Source: CAZXYS01 sp964645005
Lineage (GTDB): Bacteria > Bacteroidota > Ignavibacteria > Kapaibacteriales > UBA2268
Reading direction: 5' to 3'
Assembly (NCBI GenBank): GCA_964645005.1
Contig: CAZXYS010000039.1
Coordinates: 1 to 37,156 of the forward strand
DNA length: 37,156 bases
The position numbers and the translations under genes were made by a program. How positions within the stretch are numbered: the stretch's first letter is position 1; each line of letters begins with the position of its first letter. Shown here one piece after another: positions 16,303 through 25,070 of the stretch. The notes beneath the pieces were generated by a model. That model had not been told where the DNA came from, ran no database searches, and saw nothing but the letters and a program-made list of their open reading frames with translations.

Positions 16303-17811
16303 CTATCCTAAAAAGATCTGCACTGAGTTTTTAGCCCATTCAAGTATCGGCGTGAAATAAACACCGAAAAGCAGGTTCGGTATGATTATCAATATCGTGA
16401 TAATGTGGCTGCCGTAAGAGAATTTCAGCTTTTCGGCGTCGGTATCTACTTTCGTCAGATACATATTTTTGAAAATTTTCACATAATAGAAAAGTGAAAC
16501 AACGCTGTTCAGCACACCGACTACCGCCAGCCAAATTAAATCCGCTTTCAATACGGCAGCAAATATTGCGAATTTTCCGATGAATCCTGCTGTGGGCGGA
16601 AGTCCCGTCAGCGAGATGAGGAATATCACCATCGCGGCGCCCAGCAACGGCGCGCGGTGCCCCAAGCCGATGAAGTCGTCTATCTCTTCGCTGCCAATCT
16701 TGTTTGCGAAAAGCATTACTACATAAAATATGCCGAGATTCATGAACATGTACATCATGAAATAGACCAGCACTGCCTGCACGCCTATGTCGGTCATCAC
16801 GACTACGCCCATAAGCATGTACCCCGCATGTGCGATACTCGAGTATGCCAGCAGCCTCTTGAGATTGTTCTGCCAGACGGCGACAAGGTTGCCGAGCGAC
16901 ATCGTCAGTACAGATAATATGGCGATTATCAGTTTCCAATCGACGTAGCCGAGCATTGTCCATATACCTGAGGTATCCAGCGCGCTACCTTCGGTAAAGC
17001 CGACCTTCAGGAATCTTATCAGCACCGCAAAACCGGCGGCTTTGGACGCTACGGACAGATAAGCCGTGATCGTTATCGGGGCGCCTTCGTAAACGTCGGG
17101 CGTCCAGAAATGGAAGGGCACCGCCGAGATCTTATAGCCAATGCCGGCGATTATCATTATGCCGGAAGCCGCCAGCGCGATAGTGTTGTAATCGGCGCTG
17201 ACGAGAGCTTGATTCAGCTCTGTGAGATTCAGCGTTCCGGTAAGTCCGTAGAGTATGGAAATGCCGTAGATCATAATGCCCGACGAAACCGCCCCATAGA
17301 TGACGTATTTCAGTGAGGCTTCGCTCGATCTTTTGATTTCCTTCGTGTAACCGGCAAGTATGTAGCTGCTGATACTCATGGTCTCAAGTGCAAGATAGAC
17401 CATGATCAGGTTGTTCGCTGAAATGAGCATGAACATGCCGAATGCCATACCCACTATCAGAGTGAAGAACTCGCCCAGCCTCTCGTGAGCTTTGTAAAGC
17501 TCATCCGAGAAGAAAGCCATTATTACAATGAAAAAGCTGCTTAATAATATTATAAATTTAAAGAATTTACCGAACGGATCGAGCGCAATGATATTCTCGA
17601 ACATCGGGGTGGCTCCGCCGGGCTGTATCAACAGGAATATTCCGGCAACTGCAAATCCGATGAGTGCTATCACGCCGGATATGTTCTTTGACTTTTTGAA
17701 TATCAAATCGAATAGCAGCGCCACGATAAATGTTATGACCAGCGTAAATTCCGGTTTGAAAAGACTAATGCTTTTCGACAGATTTTCCAGAAATATATCT
17801 AATTCAACCAT
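16303..17811 (-). CDS. nuoN: NADH-quinone oxidoreductase subunit N
   Basis: A 502-aa antiporter-like membrane subunit of complex I, one of the three Mrp-type proton channels of the membrane arm. About 14 hydrophobic segments; the family core is clear in LALETMSISSYILAGYTKEIKRSSEASLKY (about 140-169), with the conserved channel glutamate and lysine, and in KISAVPFHFWTPDVYEGAPITITAYLS (about 227-253). Last gene of the minus-strand nuo operon, 29 bases after nuoM and followed by the strong hairpin at 16263. Confidence 0.97.
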   Translation of the reverse strand: MVELDIFLENLSKSISLFKPEFTLVITFIVALLFDLIFKKSKNISGVIALIGFAVAGIFLLIQPGGATPMFENIIALDPFGKFFKFIILLSSFFIVIMAFFSDELYKAHERLGEFFTLIVGMAFGMFMLISANNLIMVYLALETMSISSYILAGYTKEIKRSSEASLKYVIYGAVSSGIMIYGISILYGLTGTLNLTELNQALVSADYNTIALAASGIMIIAGIGYKISAVPFHFWTPDVYEGAPITITAYLSVASKAAGFAVLIRFLKVGFTEGSALDTSGIWTMLGYVDWKLIIAILSVLTMSLGNLVAVWQNNLKRLLAYSSIAHAGYMLMGVVVMTDIGVQAVLVYFMMYMFMNLGIFYVVMLFANKIGSEEIDDFIGLGHRAPLLGAAMVIFLISLTGLPPTAGFIGKFAIFAAVLKADLIWLAVVGVLNSVVSLFYYVKIFKNMYLTKVDTDAEKLKFSYGSHIITILIIIPNLLFGVYFTPILEWAKNSVQIFLG

Positions 17812-17840
17812 TTGCTCTTCAGCCTTTAGTTAATGTTCAC

Positions 17841-19475
17841 TTACAATCCGGCGGTAAACTGTCCGCCCATTCTTACAAATTCAATCAAATGATTCACGGA
17901 AGCGTCCATCATATCGAACATCGGCGGCGGATAAACTCCAAGATAAATTACAATAATTGCCAGTGGCACCAGCGCCGCGAGTTCGACTGCGTTAATATCA
18001 TCATGCTTGTATTTCTTGCCTGTGGGATCCCATGGTCCTTTCCATTTATCCGGCAATTCTCCGAAGAATACCTTCTGCAAAGCCCACAACATATAGCAGG
18101 CGCCCAGAATAATACCGGTAGCCGACAATATCGTAAATACTTTATGATATTGGAAGGCGCCCAGAAATACGAGCACTTCGCTGACGAAGCCATTCGTTCC
18201 CGGCAATCCGATAGCAGCGAAGAATGCTATCGCCATGATAAATGTATAGCGGGGCATTTTTGTCGCCAGACCGCCGAAGTCATCGAGTCCTCTCTTGTGT
18301 GAGCGGTCATAGATGACGCCCACGATCATAAAGAGCATAGATGTGATAATACCGTGATTGAACATCTGGAATATGGCGCCAATCATGCCTTCGGTATTCA
18401 TCGCCGCCATACCGAGCAGGACATATCCCATATGGCTCACTGATGAGTAGGCGATCAGCTTCTTGAAGTCCCGCGCTCCCACTTTATGCTGTCCGAGGGC
18501 GCAAAGAGCCCCGTAGATGATACTGACCATCCCTATAAATCCGATCAAATCCTGGAAGTAATTGACAGCGTCCGGGAACATAGGCCAGCTTATACGCAGC
18601 ATGCCGTAAGTACCCATCTTCAGCAAAACGCCTGCAAGTATGACGCTTATCGGCGTCGGCGCTTCGACGTGAGCATCGGGAAGCCATGTATGGAACGGCA
18701 CCGTCGGCACTTTGATGGCAAAACCTATGAACAGCGCTATAAATCCTATATATCGCCAGGTTGTTCCGAAGCCTGCGAAGATGGAATTAGGATCATAATT
18801 GCCCGGGTCCATCATTTCAAGCATGTTGAAGGAACCCACGCCGAAGTAGAGTCCCAACATTACCAGAAGCATGAACACCGACCCGATCAATGTGTAGATA
18901 AAGAACTTTATAGCCGCATATTCTTTGCGGGGACCGCCCCAGATACCTATCAAAAAGTACATCGGCAGCAGCATGAGTTCCCAGAATACGTAGAACAGGA
19001 AGAAATCGAGCGATACGAAAACGCCCATCATGCCTGTGTCGAGCAGCAAATACATCAGGAAGTATCCTTTGACGGCTTTATTTATGCCAAATGACGCAAA
19101 TGACGCCACAAAACACACTATAGAGGTCAGCAGCACCATCGGCGCGCTCAAGCCGTCGATACCCATAAAATAATCGATGTTTACATCTCCGAGCAGCGGC
19201 AGGTTATCCACGTATATCCATCGAACTTTCTCGACGAACTGCATACCCGCCTGCGAATTGATTCCCTGCAGGTCGAAGTTGAAATTCGCGTATATCAGGA
19301 TCGCGATTATCAACTGCAGGAATGTGATGAATACTGTTATCCACCTGAACAGTACATAAGACACTTGTTTACTTCTTTCATCCTTACCCGACGGAACCAT
19401 CAACAGTATTATAATGCCGATTATCGGCAGAAAAGTTATCCAGGTAAGGGGTCCAGCGCCTAAAATCTCGAACAT
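17841..19475 (-). CDS. nuoM: NADH-quinone oxidoreductase subunit M
   Basis: A 544-aa antiporter-like proton-pumping subunit of the complex I membrane arm. The conserved glutamate lies in YVFWELMLLPMYFLIGIWGG, and the central lysine/histidine segment in KVPTVPFHTWLPDAHVEAPTPISVILAGVLLKMG. Further family markers are LIAYSSVSHMGYVLLG and GLPGTNGFVSE. About 14 membrane segments and usual length. It is separated from nuoL by an unrelated four-helix-bundle gene and its repeats, leaving 113 bases between that gene and the nuoM start. Confidence 0.97.
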   Translation of the reverse strand: MFEILGAGPLTWITFLPIIGIIILLMVPSGKDERSKQVSYVLFRWITVFITFLQLIIAILIYANFNFDLQGINSQAGMQFVEKVRWIYVDNLPLLGDVNIDYFMGIDGLSAPMVLLTSIVCFVASFASFGINKAVKGYFLMYLLLDTGMMGVFVSLDFFLFYVFWELMLLPMYFLIGIWGGPRKEYAAIKFFIYTLIGSVFMLLVMLGLYFGVGSFNMLEMMDPGNYDPNSIFAGFGTTWRYIGFIALFIGFAIKVPTVPFHTWLPDAHVEAPTPISVILAGVLLKMGTYGMLRISWPMFPDAVNYFQDLIGFIGMVSIIYGALCALGQHKVGARDFKKLIAYSSVSHMGYVLLGMAAMNTEGMIGAIFQMFNHGIITSMLFMIVGVIYDRSHKRGLDDFGGLATKMPRYTFIMAIAFFAAIGLPGTNGFVSEVLVFLGAFQYHKVFTILSATGIILGACYMLWALQKVFFGELPDKWKGPWDPTGKKYKHDDINAVELAALVPLAIIVIYLGVYPPPMFDMMDASVNHLIEFVRMGGQFTAGL

Positions 19476-19553
19476 CTGTCCTCCGGAAGTTTTATTTTAC
19501 TTTTGTTCAATATCATATTTCTCTCAATCTTATAATTTTTCAATTTATTCGAA

Positions 19554-20028
19554 CCGGTTACAGGTTACTGGCTACTGGTTTCCGGTTCTTATTCAAAATT
19601 TCTCCTTGCCGAAACAAATCTTTGTAACATCGCTGAGATATGTTTTGTTTTAGTAATAAATTCGTTAATAGCCTGCTTTTTATCTTTGTCACTTATTTCT
19701 TTTAATAAATACAGTTGTGTCCTTAACTCGGCTATTGAACCTTTAGCTATTACCAAAAATCTAATATATTCCTTGTTTGAATCTCTTTCGAATCCCTCAG
19801 CTATGTTCGACGGTACTGAGATTGATGATCTAAGCATCTGATCTTTCAAAGCATAATTTCTGCTGTCCTGAATTAATTCATAAATTGAAACAGCTAATCT
19901 CATGCTTTCTTTCCAGACTTCCAGGTCCTCGAATTTTGATACTTTTGCCATAACTAAAACCTTATATTTTTATTAAAAACATTTATTTTCATCAACCTGT
20001 AACCTGTAGCCCGTAGCCTGTAGCCCTT
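19554..20028. mobile_element. S23-type cassette bracketed by inverted heptamer arrays
   Basis: A 475-base insertion between nuoL and nuoM. On the plus strand the left end is five heptamers (CCGGTTA, CAGGTTA, CTGGCTA, CTGGTTT, CCGGTTC at 19554-19588). The right end is five heptamers of the reverse complement type (AACCTGT twice, AGCCCGT, AGCCTGT, AGCCCTT at 19994-20028). The consensus is ACnGGYT, inverted at the two ends; 14 terminal bases of one array can pair with the other at 13 positions. The right array overlaps the nuoL stop codon, and the left array directly abuts the stop codon of the inner gene. No transposase is present, so mobility is inferred from structure. Confidence 0.6.
19589..19951 (-). 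CDS. Four-helix-bundle protein (S23/IVP family)
   Basis: A 120-aa protein with the pattern of the '23S rRNA intervening sequence' four-helix-bundle family: FEDLEVWKESMRLAVSIYEL, then YALKDQMLRSSISVPSNIAEGFER (the family hallmark, residues 33-56), then a helix with KGSIAELRTQLYLL and a final ISAMLQRF helix. Such genes occur inside rRNA genes in some bacteria and as stand-alone genes in Bacteroidota; the accessory protein Avd of diversity-generating retroelements has the same fold. The molecular function is unknown, though some members bind nucleic acid. It interrupts the nuo operon on the same strand, so it is co-transcribed with complex I and should not polar-block nuoM/nuoN. No retroelement reverse transcriptase is nearby. 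Confidence 0.9.
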   Translation of the reverse strand: MAKVSKFEDLEVWKESMRLAVSIYELIQDSRNYALKDQMLRSSISVPSNIAEGFERDSNKEYIRFLVIAKGSIAELRTQLYLLKEISDKDKKQAINEFITKTKHISAMLQRFVSARRNFE

Positions 20029-22225
20029 AAACCAACCACCAGACAAGTACCATCACCGCCACAATAACCATAATAATATAAGTCTGTATCTTCCCGGTTT
20101 GTACTTTACGGAACATAGCGCCGAAGAAACCGGTGATGTAGGCTAACAGGTTGACAATACCGTCTATGACTATGTTATCAAAATTGCCAATGAACCAGCC
20201 CAGAAATCTGGTGATCGCTGCTGAAAGATTTACGAGACCGTCAATGATGTAATTGTCAAATAACGCAGAGATTTTTGAAAGTAATATCGTACCTCCTATA
20301 GCTGTTTTACTGTAGAATTCATCGAAATACCATTTGTTGAAAGAAAATTTATATACAGGACCCATTAGCTGCGCTAAGTGATCCGGGTTTGCAAGTTTGA
20401 ATTGATATATGGCAAAGGCGATTAAAATGCCTAATCCCGCTATGACTAATGAGAGTATCATCGCTGGTATATGCACATGATGAGTTTCGTCCTCGAAGAG
20501 ATGAAAACCGTGATGACCGGCATGAGCTTCTTCGCCAGCATGAGTTGCACTGTGTTCTGCCATCGCTGCCTCTTCCGTGTGAGATGCTGCCTCATGTTCT
20601 GTGGCAGCAACATGAGACTCTAAGCCAGCTTCCTGCGCTTCGTAGGGAACAAGGAAGTCCCATTGAAGCTCGTGTGGTACTGCCGTTGCCGGCGGATTTA
20701 CCTTGGAATAAAACCATCCCTTACTCGGGTCCGTCGGATTAAACGAATAGAAAATGAAAATAGATAAAGTTGCCAGAATTATCAGCGGCAAAGTAATAAC
20801 CCACCTGTTCTCATGAGTATTTGCGGCTATGTCTGTCTTGGGCTTACCATGGAATGACTCTATTGTAAGCCTGAACATATAGAATGCCGTCAATCCCGCC
20901 GCGCCGAAACCAGCCATCGGAATCAACCAGTGACCGGTCAAATTACCGAATGCAAGAGTACCGGCAAGAATACCATCCTTACTTAAAAAGCCGGATGTAA
21001 AGGGCACACCTGATATTGCTAATGTCACTATCAGAAACATCACATACGTAAGCGGCATGGTTTTCCTCAAGCCGCCCATATTTCGTATGTCCTGTGCGTC
21101 CATCGAGTGGTTATGAGCCTTATGCATCGATTCGTGCATCTGGTGAATGACAGAACCGGACGCTAAAAAGAGACATGCCTTAAACCATGCATGAGTCATT
21201 AGATGGAAGAATCCGGTAGTGAATGCGCCAACACCAAGAGCCATTATCATATATCCGAGCTGGCTGACAGTAGAATACGCCAGCACCCGCTTGAAGTCAT
21301 TCTGTGTCATGGCGATTGTTGCAGACATAAACGCCGTGAAAGCGCCCACATAAGCGATGAACAGCAGAGCGTCGCCTGTAAACATCGGAAATACGCGAGC
21401 TGCCATGTAAACACCGGCTGCAACCATAGTCGCGGCGTGGATCAATGCGCTGACCGGTGTGGGACCTTCCATAGCGTCGGGCAGCCAGACATGCAGCGGG
21501 AATTGCGCCGATTTACCAATTGCGCCGCAGAAAATCAGGATACCGGCTGCGGTCATCATTGTGCCGCTGTCGAAAGGCAGTATGCCCATGTTCATCTGCT
21601 CGAAAAGCTCGTCGAACATGAATGTATTATAAGTGATAAATAGTATCAAAATACCAATGAAAAAGCCAAAGTCGCCGATTCTGTTCGTGAGGAACGCCTT
21701 CTTGCCTGCATTTGCAGCAGAATCTTTCTCGAACCAGAAGCCGATCAACAGATATGAACTAAGCCCGACCAGTTCCCAAAATACGTACATAAAGAGAAAA
21801 TTATTCGCAATGACTATTCCCAGCATCGAAAAAGAGAAAAGTCCGAGATACGCAAAATACCTCGAGAAATATTTATCGCCGTGCATGTAGTCAATCGAAA
21901 AAAGGTGGACAAGAAAGCTGATCAGCATCACGATCACAAGCATGATCGCCGTGACATTGTCCATTCCAATGCCTACGGTTATATTTGTGTTCCCCAAAAT
22001 GAACCAATCGAACTTTGTTTGGATCATGCCTGCTTCGCCGTAAGTCGTAAGCTTAACCACAGCGGATATAAGCGAAAGTACCAGCCCTGCGCCTAATATA
22101 CTTGTTCCTATTATTCCGCTGGTCAAATGCCCGATTCGCCTGCCGAAGAATATCAGCAAAAGGAAGCTGAACAGCGGCAGCAAAAGAATGATCCAGGATA
22201 AAGTAATTAATGTTCCCTCAGCCAT
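20027..22225 (-). CDS. nuoL: NADH-quinone oxidoreductase subunit L
   Basis: A 732-aa distal antiporter-like subunit of complex I, with a C-terminal lateral-helix region. Family markers: YVFWELVGLSSYLLIGFW with the channel glutamate, FGAIGKSAQFPLHVWLPDAMEGPTPVSALIHAATMV-type core, AYSTVSQLGYMIMALG and SGVPFTSGFLSKDGIL. An unusual feature is a soluble insert at about residues 515-585, packed with His, Glu and Ala (EHSATHAGEEAHAGHH and ETHHVH), between membrane segments near the C-terminus. The stop codon overlaps the heptamer array of the S23 cassette. It follows nuoK by 40 bases. Confidence 0.97.
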   Translation of the reverse strand: MAEGTLITLSWIILLLPLFSFLLLIFFGRRIGHLTSGIIGTSILGAGLVLSLISAVVKLTTYGEAGMIQTKFDWFILGNTNITVGIGMDNVTAIMLVIVMLISFLVHLFSIDYMHGDKYFSRYFAYLGLFSFSMLGIVIANNFLFMYVFWELVGLSSYLLIGFWFEKDSAANAGKKAFLTNRIGDFGFFIGILILFITYNTFMFDELFEQMNMGILPFDSGTMMTAAGILIFCGAIGKSAQFPLHVWLPDAMEGPTPVSALIHAATMVAAGVYMAARVFPMFTGDALLFIAYVGAFTAFMSATIAMTQNDFKRVLAYSTVSQLGYMIMALGVGAFTTGFFHLMTHAWFKACLFLASGSVIHQMHESMHKAHNHSMDAQDIRNMGGLRKTMPLTYVMFLIVTLAISGVPFTSGFLSKDGILAGTLAFGNLTGHWLIPMAGFGAAGLTAFYMFRLTIESFHGKPKTDIAANTHENRWVITLPLIILATLSIFIFYSFNPTDPSKGWFYSKVNPPATAVPHELQWDFLVPYEAQEAGLESHVAATEHEAASHTEEAAMAEHSATHAGEEAHAGHHGFHLFEDETHHVHIPAMILSLVIAGLGILIAFAIYQFKLANPDHLAQLMGPVYKFSFNKWYFDEFYSKTAIGGTILLSKISALFDNYIIDGLVNLSAAITRFLGWFIGNFDNIVIDGIVNLLAYITGFFGAMFRKVQTGKIQTYIIMVIVAVMVLVWWLV

Positions 22226-22265
22226 AGCTCTGTCTTTATACTATTGTTAAATGATTTTTCAATTA

Positions 22266-22574
22266 TTACTCTTTTAATTTATCAACTTCGTCGATATTGA
22301 TATGTTTGTAGTTCCGGTAGATGTTGAGCACAATCGCCAGCGCCACCGCAGCTTCCGCCGCAGCAAGTATGATCACGAAGATCGCAGCGACATGCCCTTC
22401 TATGTTGAGCCCCCCGAACCTGGAAAATGCTATGAAATTGATATTTGCTGAATTCAATACCAATTCCAGACCCATTAAAACCATTATAGCATTTTTCCTT
22501 CTTACTATCGCAAAAATGCCCAGGCTGAATAAAATTGCGCTCACCACCAGAAAATGTTCTAATCCAATGTTCAT
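22266..22574 (-). CDS. nuoK: NADH-quinone oxidoreductase subunit K
   Basis: A 102-aa membrane subunit with three hydrophobic helices. The two membrane glutamates needed for proton transfer are present: E37 in GLELVLNSANIN and E74 in AAEAAVALAIVL. The size is typical of NuoK/ND4L. It begins three bases after nuoJ, showing tight coupling. Confidence 0.97.
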   Translation of the reverse strand: MNIGLEHFLVVSAILFSLGIFAIVRRKNAIMVLMGLELVLNSANINFIAFSRFGGLNIEGHVAAIFVIILAAAEAAVALAIVLNIYRNYKHINIDEVDKLKE

Positions 22575-22577
22575 AAT

Positions 22578-23099
22578 TTAGCCCGATTTTTGTGTACTTT
22601 TTCTTCTTCTTGCAATCAGCGCCGCGCCGATAATTGCTATCAAAAGCAGTACGGACGCCACTTCAAAAGCCAAAAGGTATTCCGTCATCAATATAGTCCC
22701 AATCGGCTCAATTGTCGATTCCAGTTCCTGCGCTTCGGCTGTGTGCCAGTCAACATTGATGAAGAGTAGTGAGAGCAGGATTGCCCCGATCAACACTATT
22801 ATTCCTGTCACCCAGCCCTGTACTTTGCCCATTGTGCCTGTCTTGATCTCGACGCTGAGTACGTTCATCGTCATCATGACACCGAATATTATCAGCACAA
22901 GAATACCGCCAATATAGATCATTATCTGCGTGATAGCAATGAAATCGGCGGTCAGCAGGACGTAGAAACCGGCAACGCCAAACAGCGTGAACAACAGCCC
23001 GAAAGCGGCATACATGATATTCTTTGCGAATGCCACAACCGCTGCCGATCCTAATATCAACAACGCGAATAAGTAAAATGCTAATTCATACCAGTCCAT
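22578..23099 (-). CDS. nuoJ: NADH-quinone oxidoreductase subunit J
   Basis: A 173-aa membrane subunit with five hydrophobic segments. The central DFIAITQIMIYIGGILVLIIFGVMMT is the conserved third helix (ND6-type, with the pi-bulge region) that links quinone reduction to the proton channels. Usual length. It lies 81 bases after nuoI; that gap holds a gene-less heptamer array. Confidence 0.97.
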   Translation of the reverse strand: MDWYELAFYLFALLILGSAAVVAFAKNIMYAAFGLLFTLFGVAGFYVLLTADFIAITQIMIYIGGILVLIIFGVMMTMNVLSVEIKTGTMGKVQGWVTGIIVLIGAILLSLLFINVDWHTAEAQELESTIEPIGTILMTEYLLAFEVASVLLLIAIIGAALIARRRKSTQKSG

Positions 23100-23147
23100 A
23101 ATTGCGCTTCTATTTGTTCTAAGTTTTCAATTTATAACCAATTTACG

Positions 23148-23175
23148 TTAACCGTTAGCCATTAACCGTTAACCT
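23148..23175. repeat. Heptamer array in the nuoI-nuoJ gap
   Basis: Four heptamers in register: TTAACCG, TTAGCCA, TTAACCG, TTAACCT. The repeated core A-R-C-C every seven bases matches the heptamers at the right end of the S23 cassette. The gap is the second widest in the operon after the cassette. No gene lies inside. Confidence 0.7.
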
Positions 23176-23180
23176 GTTAT

Positions 23181-23942
23181 TTATTCATTAGAATCTTTGT
23201 TCTCAGTGCCGCTGTCCTTATCACCACCGTCTTCGTCTGATTTAGGCTTTGGCTTTGGTTTTTCCTCGCCTGAATCCTGTTTTTTAGCCGCCGGTTTGGG
23301 TTTACCTTCGCCTGGTTTTCCTTTAGCCGCAGGTTTTCCTTCACCTTCTTTGGCTTTGGCTTTCTTTTCGGCTTCTTTCTGTTTCTTCTTTTCTGCCTGA
23401 TGTTTCTTGTACATCTCTTCTTTTTCTTTCTTCTGTTCCTCGGTCATAGAGATGAATGTGACAATCAGATCATCCCTGTCTTCCGTTGAATACTCGAAGT
23501 CAGGCACCATGTAAATCGAATCCGTAGGACACGGTTCCGTACACAGATCGCAATAGCAGCATTTCGCAAAATCTATCTCATGCTTCGCCACCCACAGGCT
23601 GCGCTTACTGCCGTCCTTCAAAGGCGGAATGTCATCGCCGGGGGTAGCTTTGATTGTTTCGACCGTGATGCAATTCACCGGGCATGCTCTCTCGCAGCCG
23701 CGGCAGCCGTTACATAGGTCGGGATCGACGTAAAGCCTGTTCCGTGCTATCGGCGGCATATCGCCGTGCTTCGGATCGCCTTTGAACCAACTGCGTTTCC
23801 CCCAGAACTGTTCTTTTATCGGGTGCCATCTGTCGGGATACTGGTTTGTGTACTTTTTGCTGAATAAGTGCGTCAGCGTCACTTTCATACCCAAAAGTAC
23901 CGTGTATATCCCGAGCCATATATTTTCAAAGTATTTTTTCAT
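23181..23942 (-). CDS. nuoI: NADH-quinone oxidoreductase subunit I with charged C-terminal tail
   Basis: A 253-aa ferredoxin-like subunit that carries two [4Fe-4S] clusters (N6a, N6b) in the peripheral arm. Cluster cysteines: C77-x2-C80-x2-C83-x3-C87 (CNGCRGCERACP) and C128-x2-C131-x2-C134-x3-C138 (CCYCDLCTEPCP). The N-terminal 30 residues form the membrane-contacting helix. Residues from about 168 to the end are an extension rich in Lys, Glu, Pro and Gly with repeated KP/AK motifs, not part of the normal NuoI (which is near 160-180 aa); it is predicted to be disordered. No NADH-module genes (nuoE, nuoF, nuoG) are in the operon, so the tail may be involved in docking an alternative electron donor; this is inference. 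Confidence 0.95.
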   Translation of the reverse strand: MKKYFENIWLGIYTVLLGMKVTLTHLFSKKYTNQYPDRWHPIKEQFWGKRSWFKGDPKHGDMPPIARNRLYVDPDLCNGCRGCERACPVNCITVETIKATPGDDIPPLKDGSKRSLWVAKHEIDFAKCCYCDLCTEPCPTDSIYMVPDFEYSTEDRDDLIVTFISMTEEQKKEKEEMYKKHQAEKKKQKEAEKKAKAKEGEGKPAAKGKPGEGKPKPAAKKQDSGEEKPKPKPKSDEDGGDKDSGTENKDSNE

Positions 23943-23973
23943 TTCATTATACCTGTTTTTGACTAATTCGATT

Positions 23974-25047
23974 TTATCTCAACATCGACCATACGGTTAT
24001 AGCAAAGAAACATACGAACGCCAGCGGAACCAGAACTTTCCAGCCAACGTACATAAGCTGATCGACTCTCAGTCTTGGCAGCGTCCAGCGCAGCCATAAC
24101 TGTACAAATACAAAGAAAAAGGCTTTTATAATGAACCAGCCTGCCTGCTCGACCTGCGCTAACCAGCCGCCAAGAATCGGATCGCCATAAGGCGGATTCC
24201 ATCCGCCAAAAAAGATTATTGCTATAATTGCGGAAACAATGAACATATTGGCATATTCCGCAAAGAAGAAAAATGCGAATTTCATGCCGCTGTATTCCGT
24301 ATGATAGCCTCCGACAATCTCTGACTCGCCTTCGGGGATATCGAATGGCGTTCTGTTTACTTCTGCCAGCGAGGAAATGAGATATATCAGGAAAAGCCCG
24401 AAGGTAAAGGGCAAAACCAGTAATCTTCCAATGGGTCCTTCCCCGCCGAAAATGAACCAGTTCCAAAAACCGCCGGATTGCTGTAGATTAATTTCCTGCA
24501 TGTTCAGCGAACCGGCAAGCGCCGCTATAGTGAGAATAGCCAGCGCTGCGGGAATTTCATAGCTTATGATCTGTGCAGCCGAACGCATAGCGCCGAGCAG
24601 CGAGTATTTATTGTTCGAAGCCCAGCCGCCCATGACTATTCCTATCACGGCAAATGAACCTACCGCCAAGATATAGAACAGTCCTAAATTTATACCTGCA
24701 GGTATAAATTGCGAACTAAACGGTATCACCGCAAAACCCGCATAAGCGCCCATGAAAATAAGGAATGGCGCCATGTTATAGAGTGGCTTATTCACTGCAG
24801 CGGGCGTAATATCTTCTTTTTGCAAAAGTTTCAAAACGTCTGCTACCGGCTGAATTATTCCCCAGGGACCCGTGCGCATAGGTCCAAGCCTGTCCTGCAC
24901 AAAGGACGCTACTTTCAGTTCACCGAGAATTGCTGCCAGCGCGTAGATCAACAAAAATGTCAACGGAAGCGACACGATGGCTATTATTGCCATCCATTCG
25001 GCGCCCATCGTGTTCATCACCAGATTATAAATTACGTTTTGTTCCAT
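23974..25047 (-). CDS. nuoH: NADH-quinone oxidoreductase subunit H
   Basis: A 357-aa membrane subunit that forms much of the quinone chamber with NuoD and NuoB. Eight or so hydrophobic helices; conserved loops include QDRLGPMRTGPWGIIQPVAD (about 52-71) and EVNRTPFDIPEGESEIVGGYHTEYSG, the quinone-site loop with the acidic cluster. Usual length. Sits between nuoD (23 bases) and nuoI (31 bases). Confidence 0.97.
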   Translation of the reverse strand: MEQNVIYNLVMNTMGAEWMAIIAIVSLPLTFLLIYALAAILGELKVASFVQDRLGPMRTGPWGIIQPVADVLKLLQKEDITPAAVNKPLYNMAPFLIFMGAYAGFAVIPFSSQFIPAGINLGLFYILAVGSFAVIGIVMGGWASNNKYSLLGAMRSAAQIISYEIPAALAILTIAALAGSLNMQEINLQQSGGFWNWFIFGGEGPIGRLLVLPFTFGLFLIYLISSLAEVNRTPFDIPEGESEIVGGYHTEYSGMKFAFFFFAEYANMFIVSAIIAIIFFGGWNPPYGDPILGGWLAQVEQAGWFIIKAFFFVFVQLWLRWTLPRLRVDQLMYVGWKVLVPLAFVCFFAITVWSMLR

Positions 25048-25070
25048 TTTAATCTATCATTTTTTTTCAA

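Noticed and set aside
18486..19094. 202-codon plus-strand reading inside nuoM
   Set aside because: Antisense to a well-conserved gene; composition rich in His, Arg, Tyr and Cys, with no recognisable motif.
19554..20028. CRISPR array or diversity-generating retroelement
   Set aside because: Repeats are only seven bases and lack unique spacers; the four-helix-bundle gene resembles Avd, but there is no reverse transcriptase or variable-repeat/template pair in the window.
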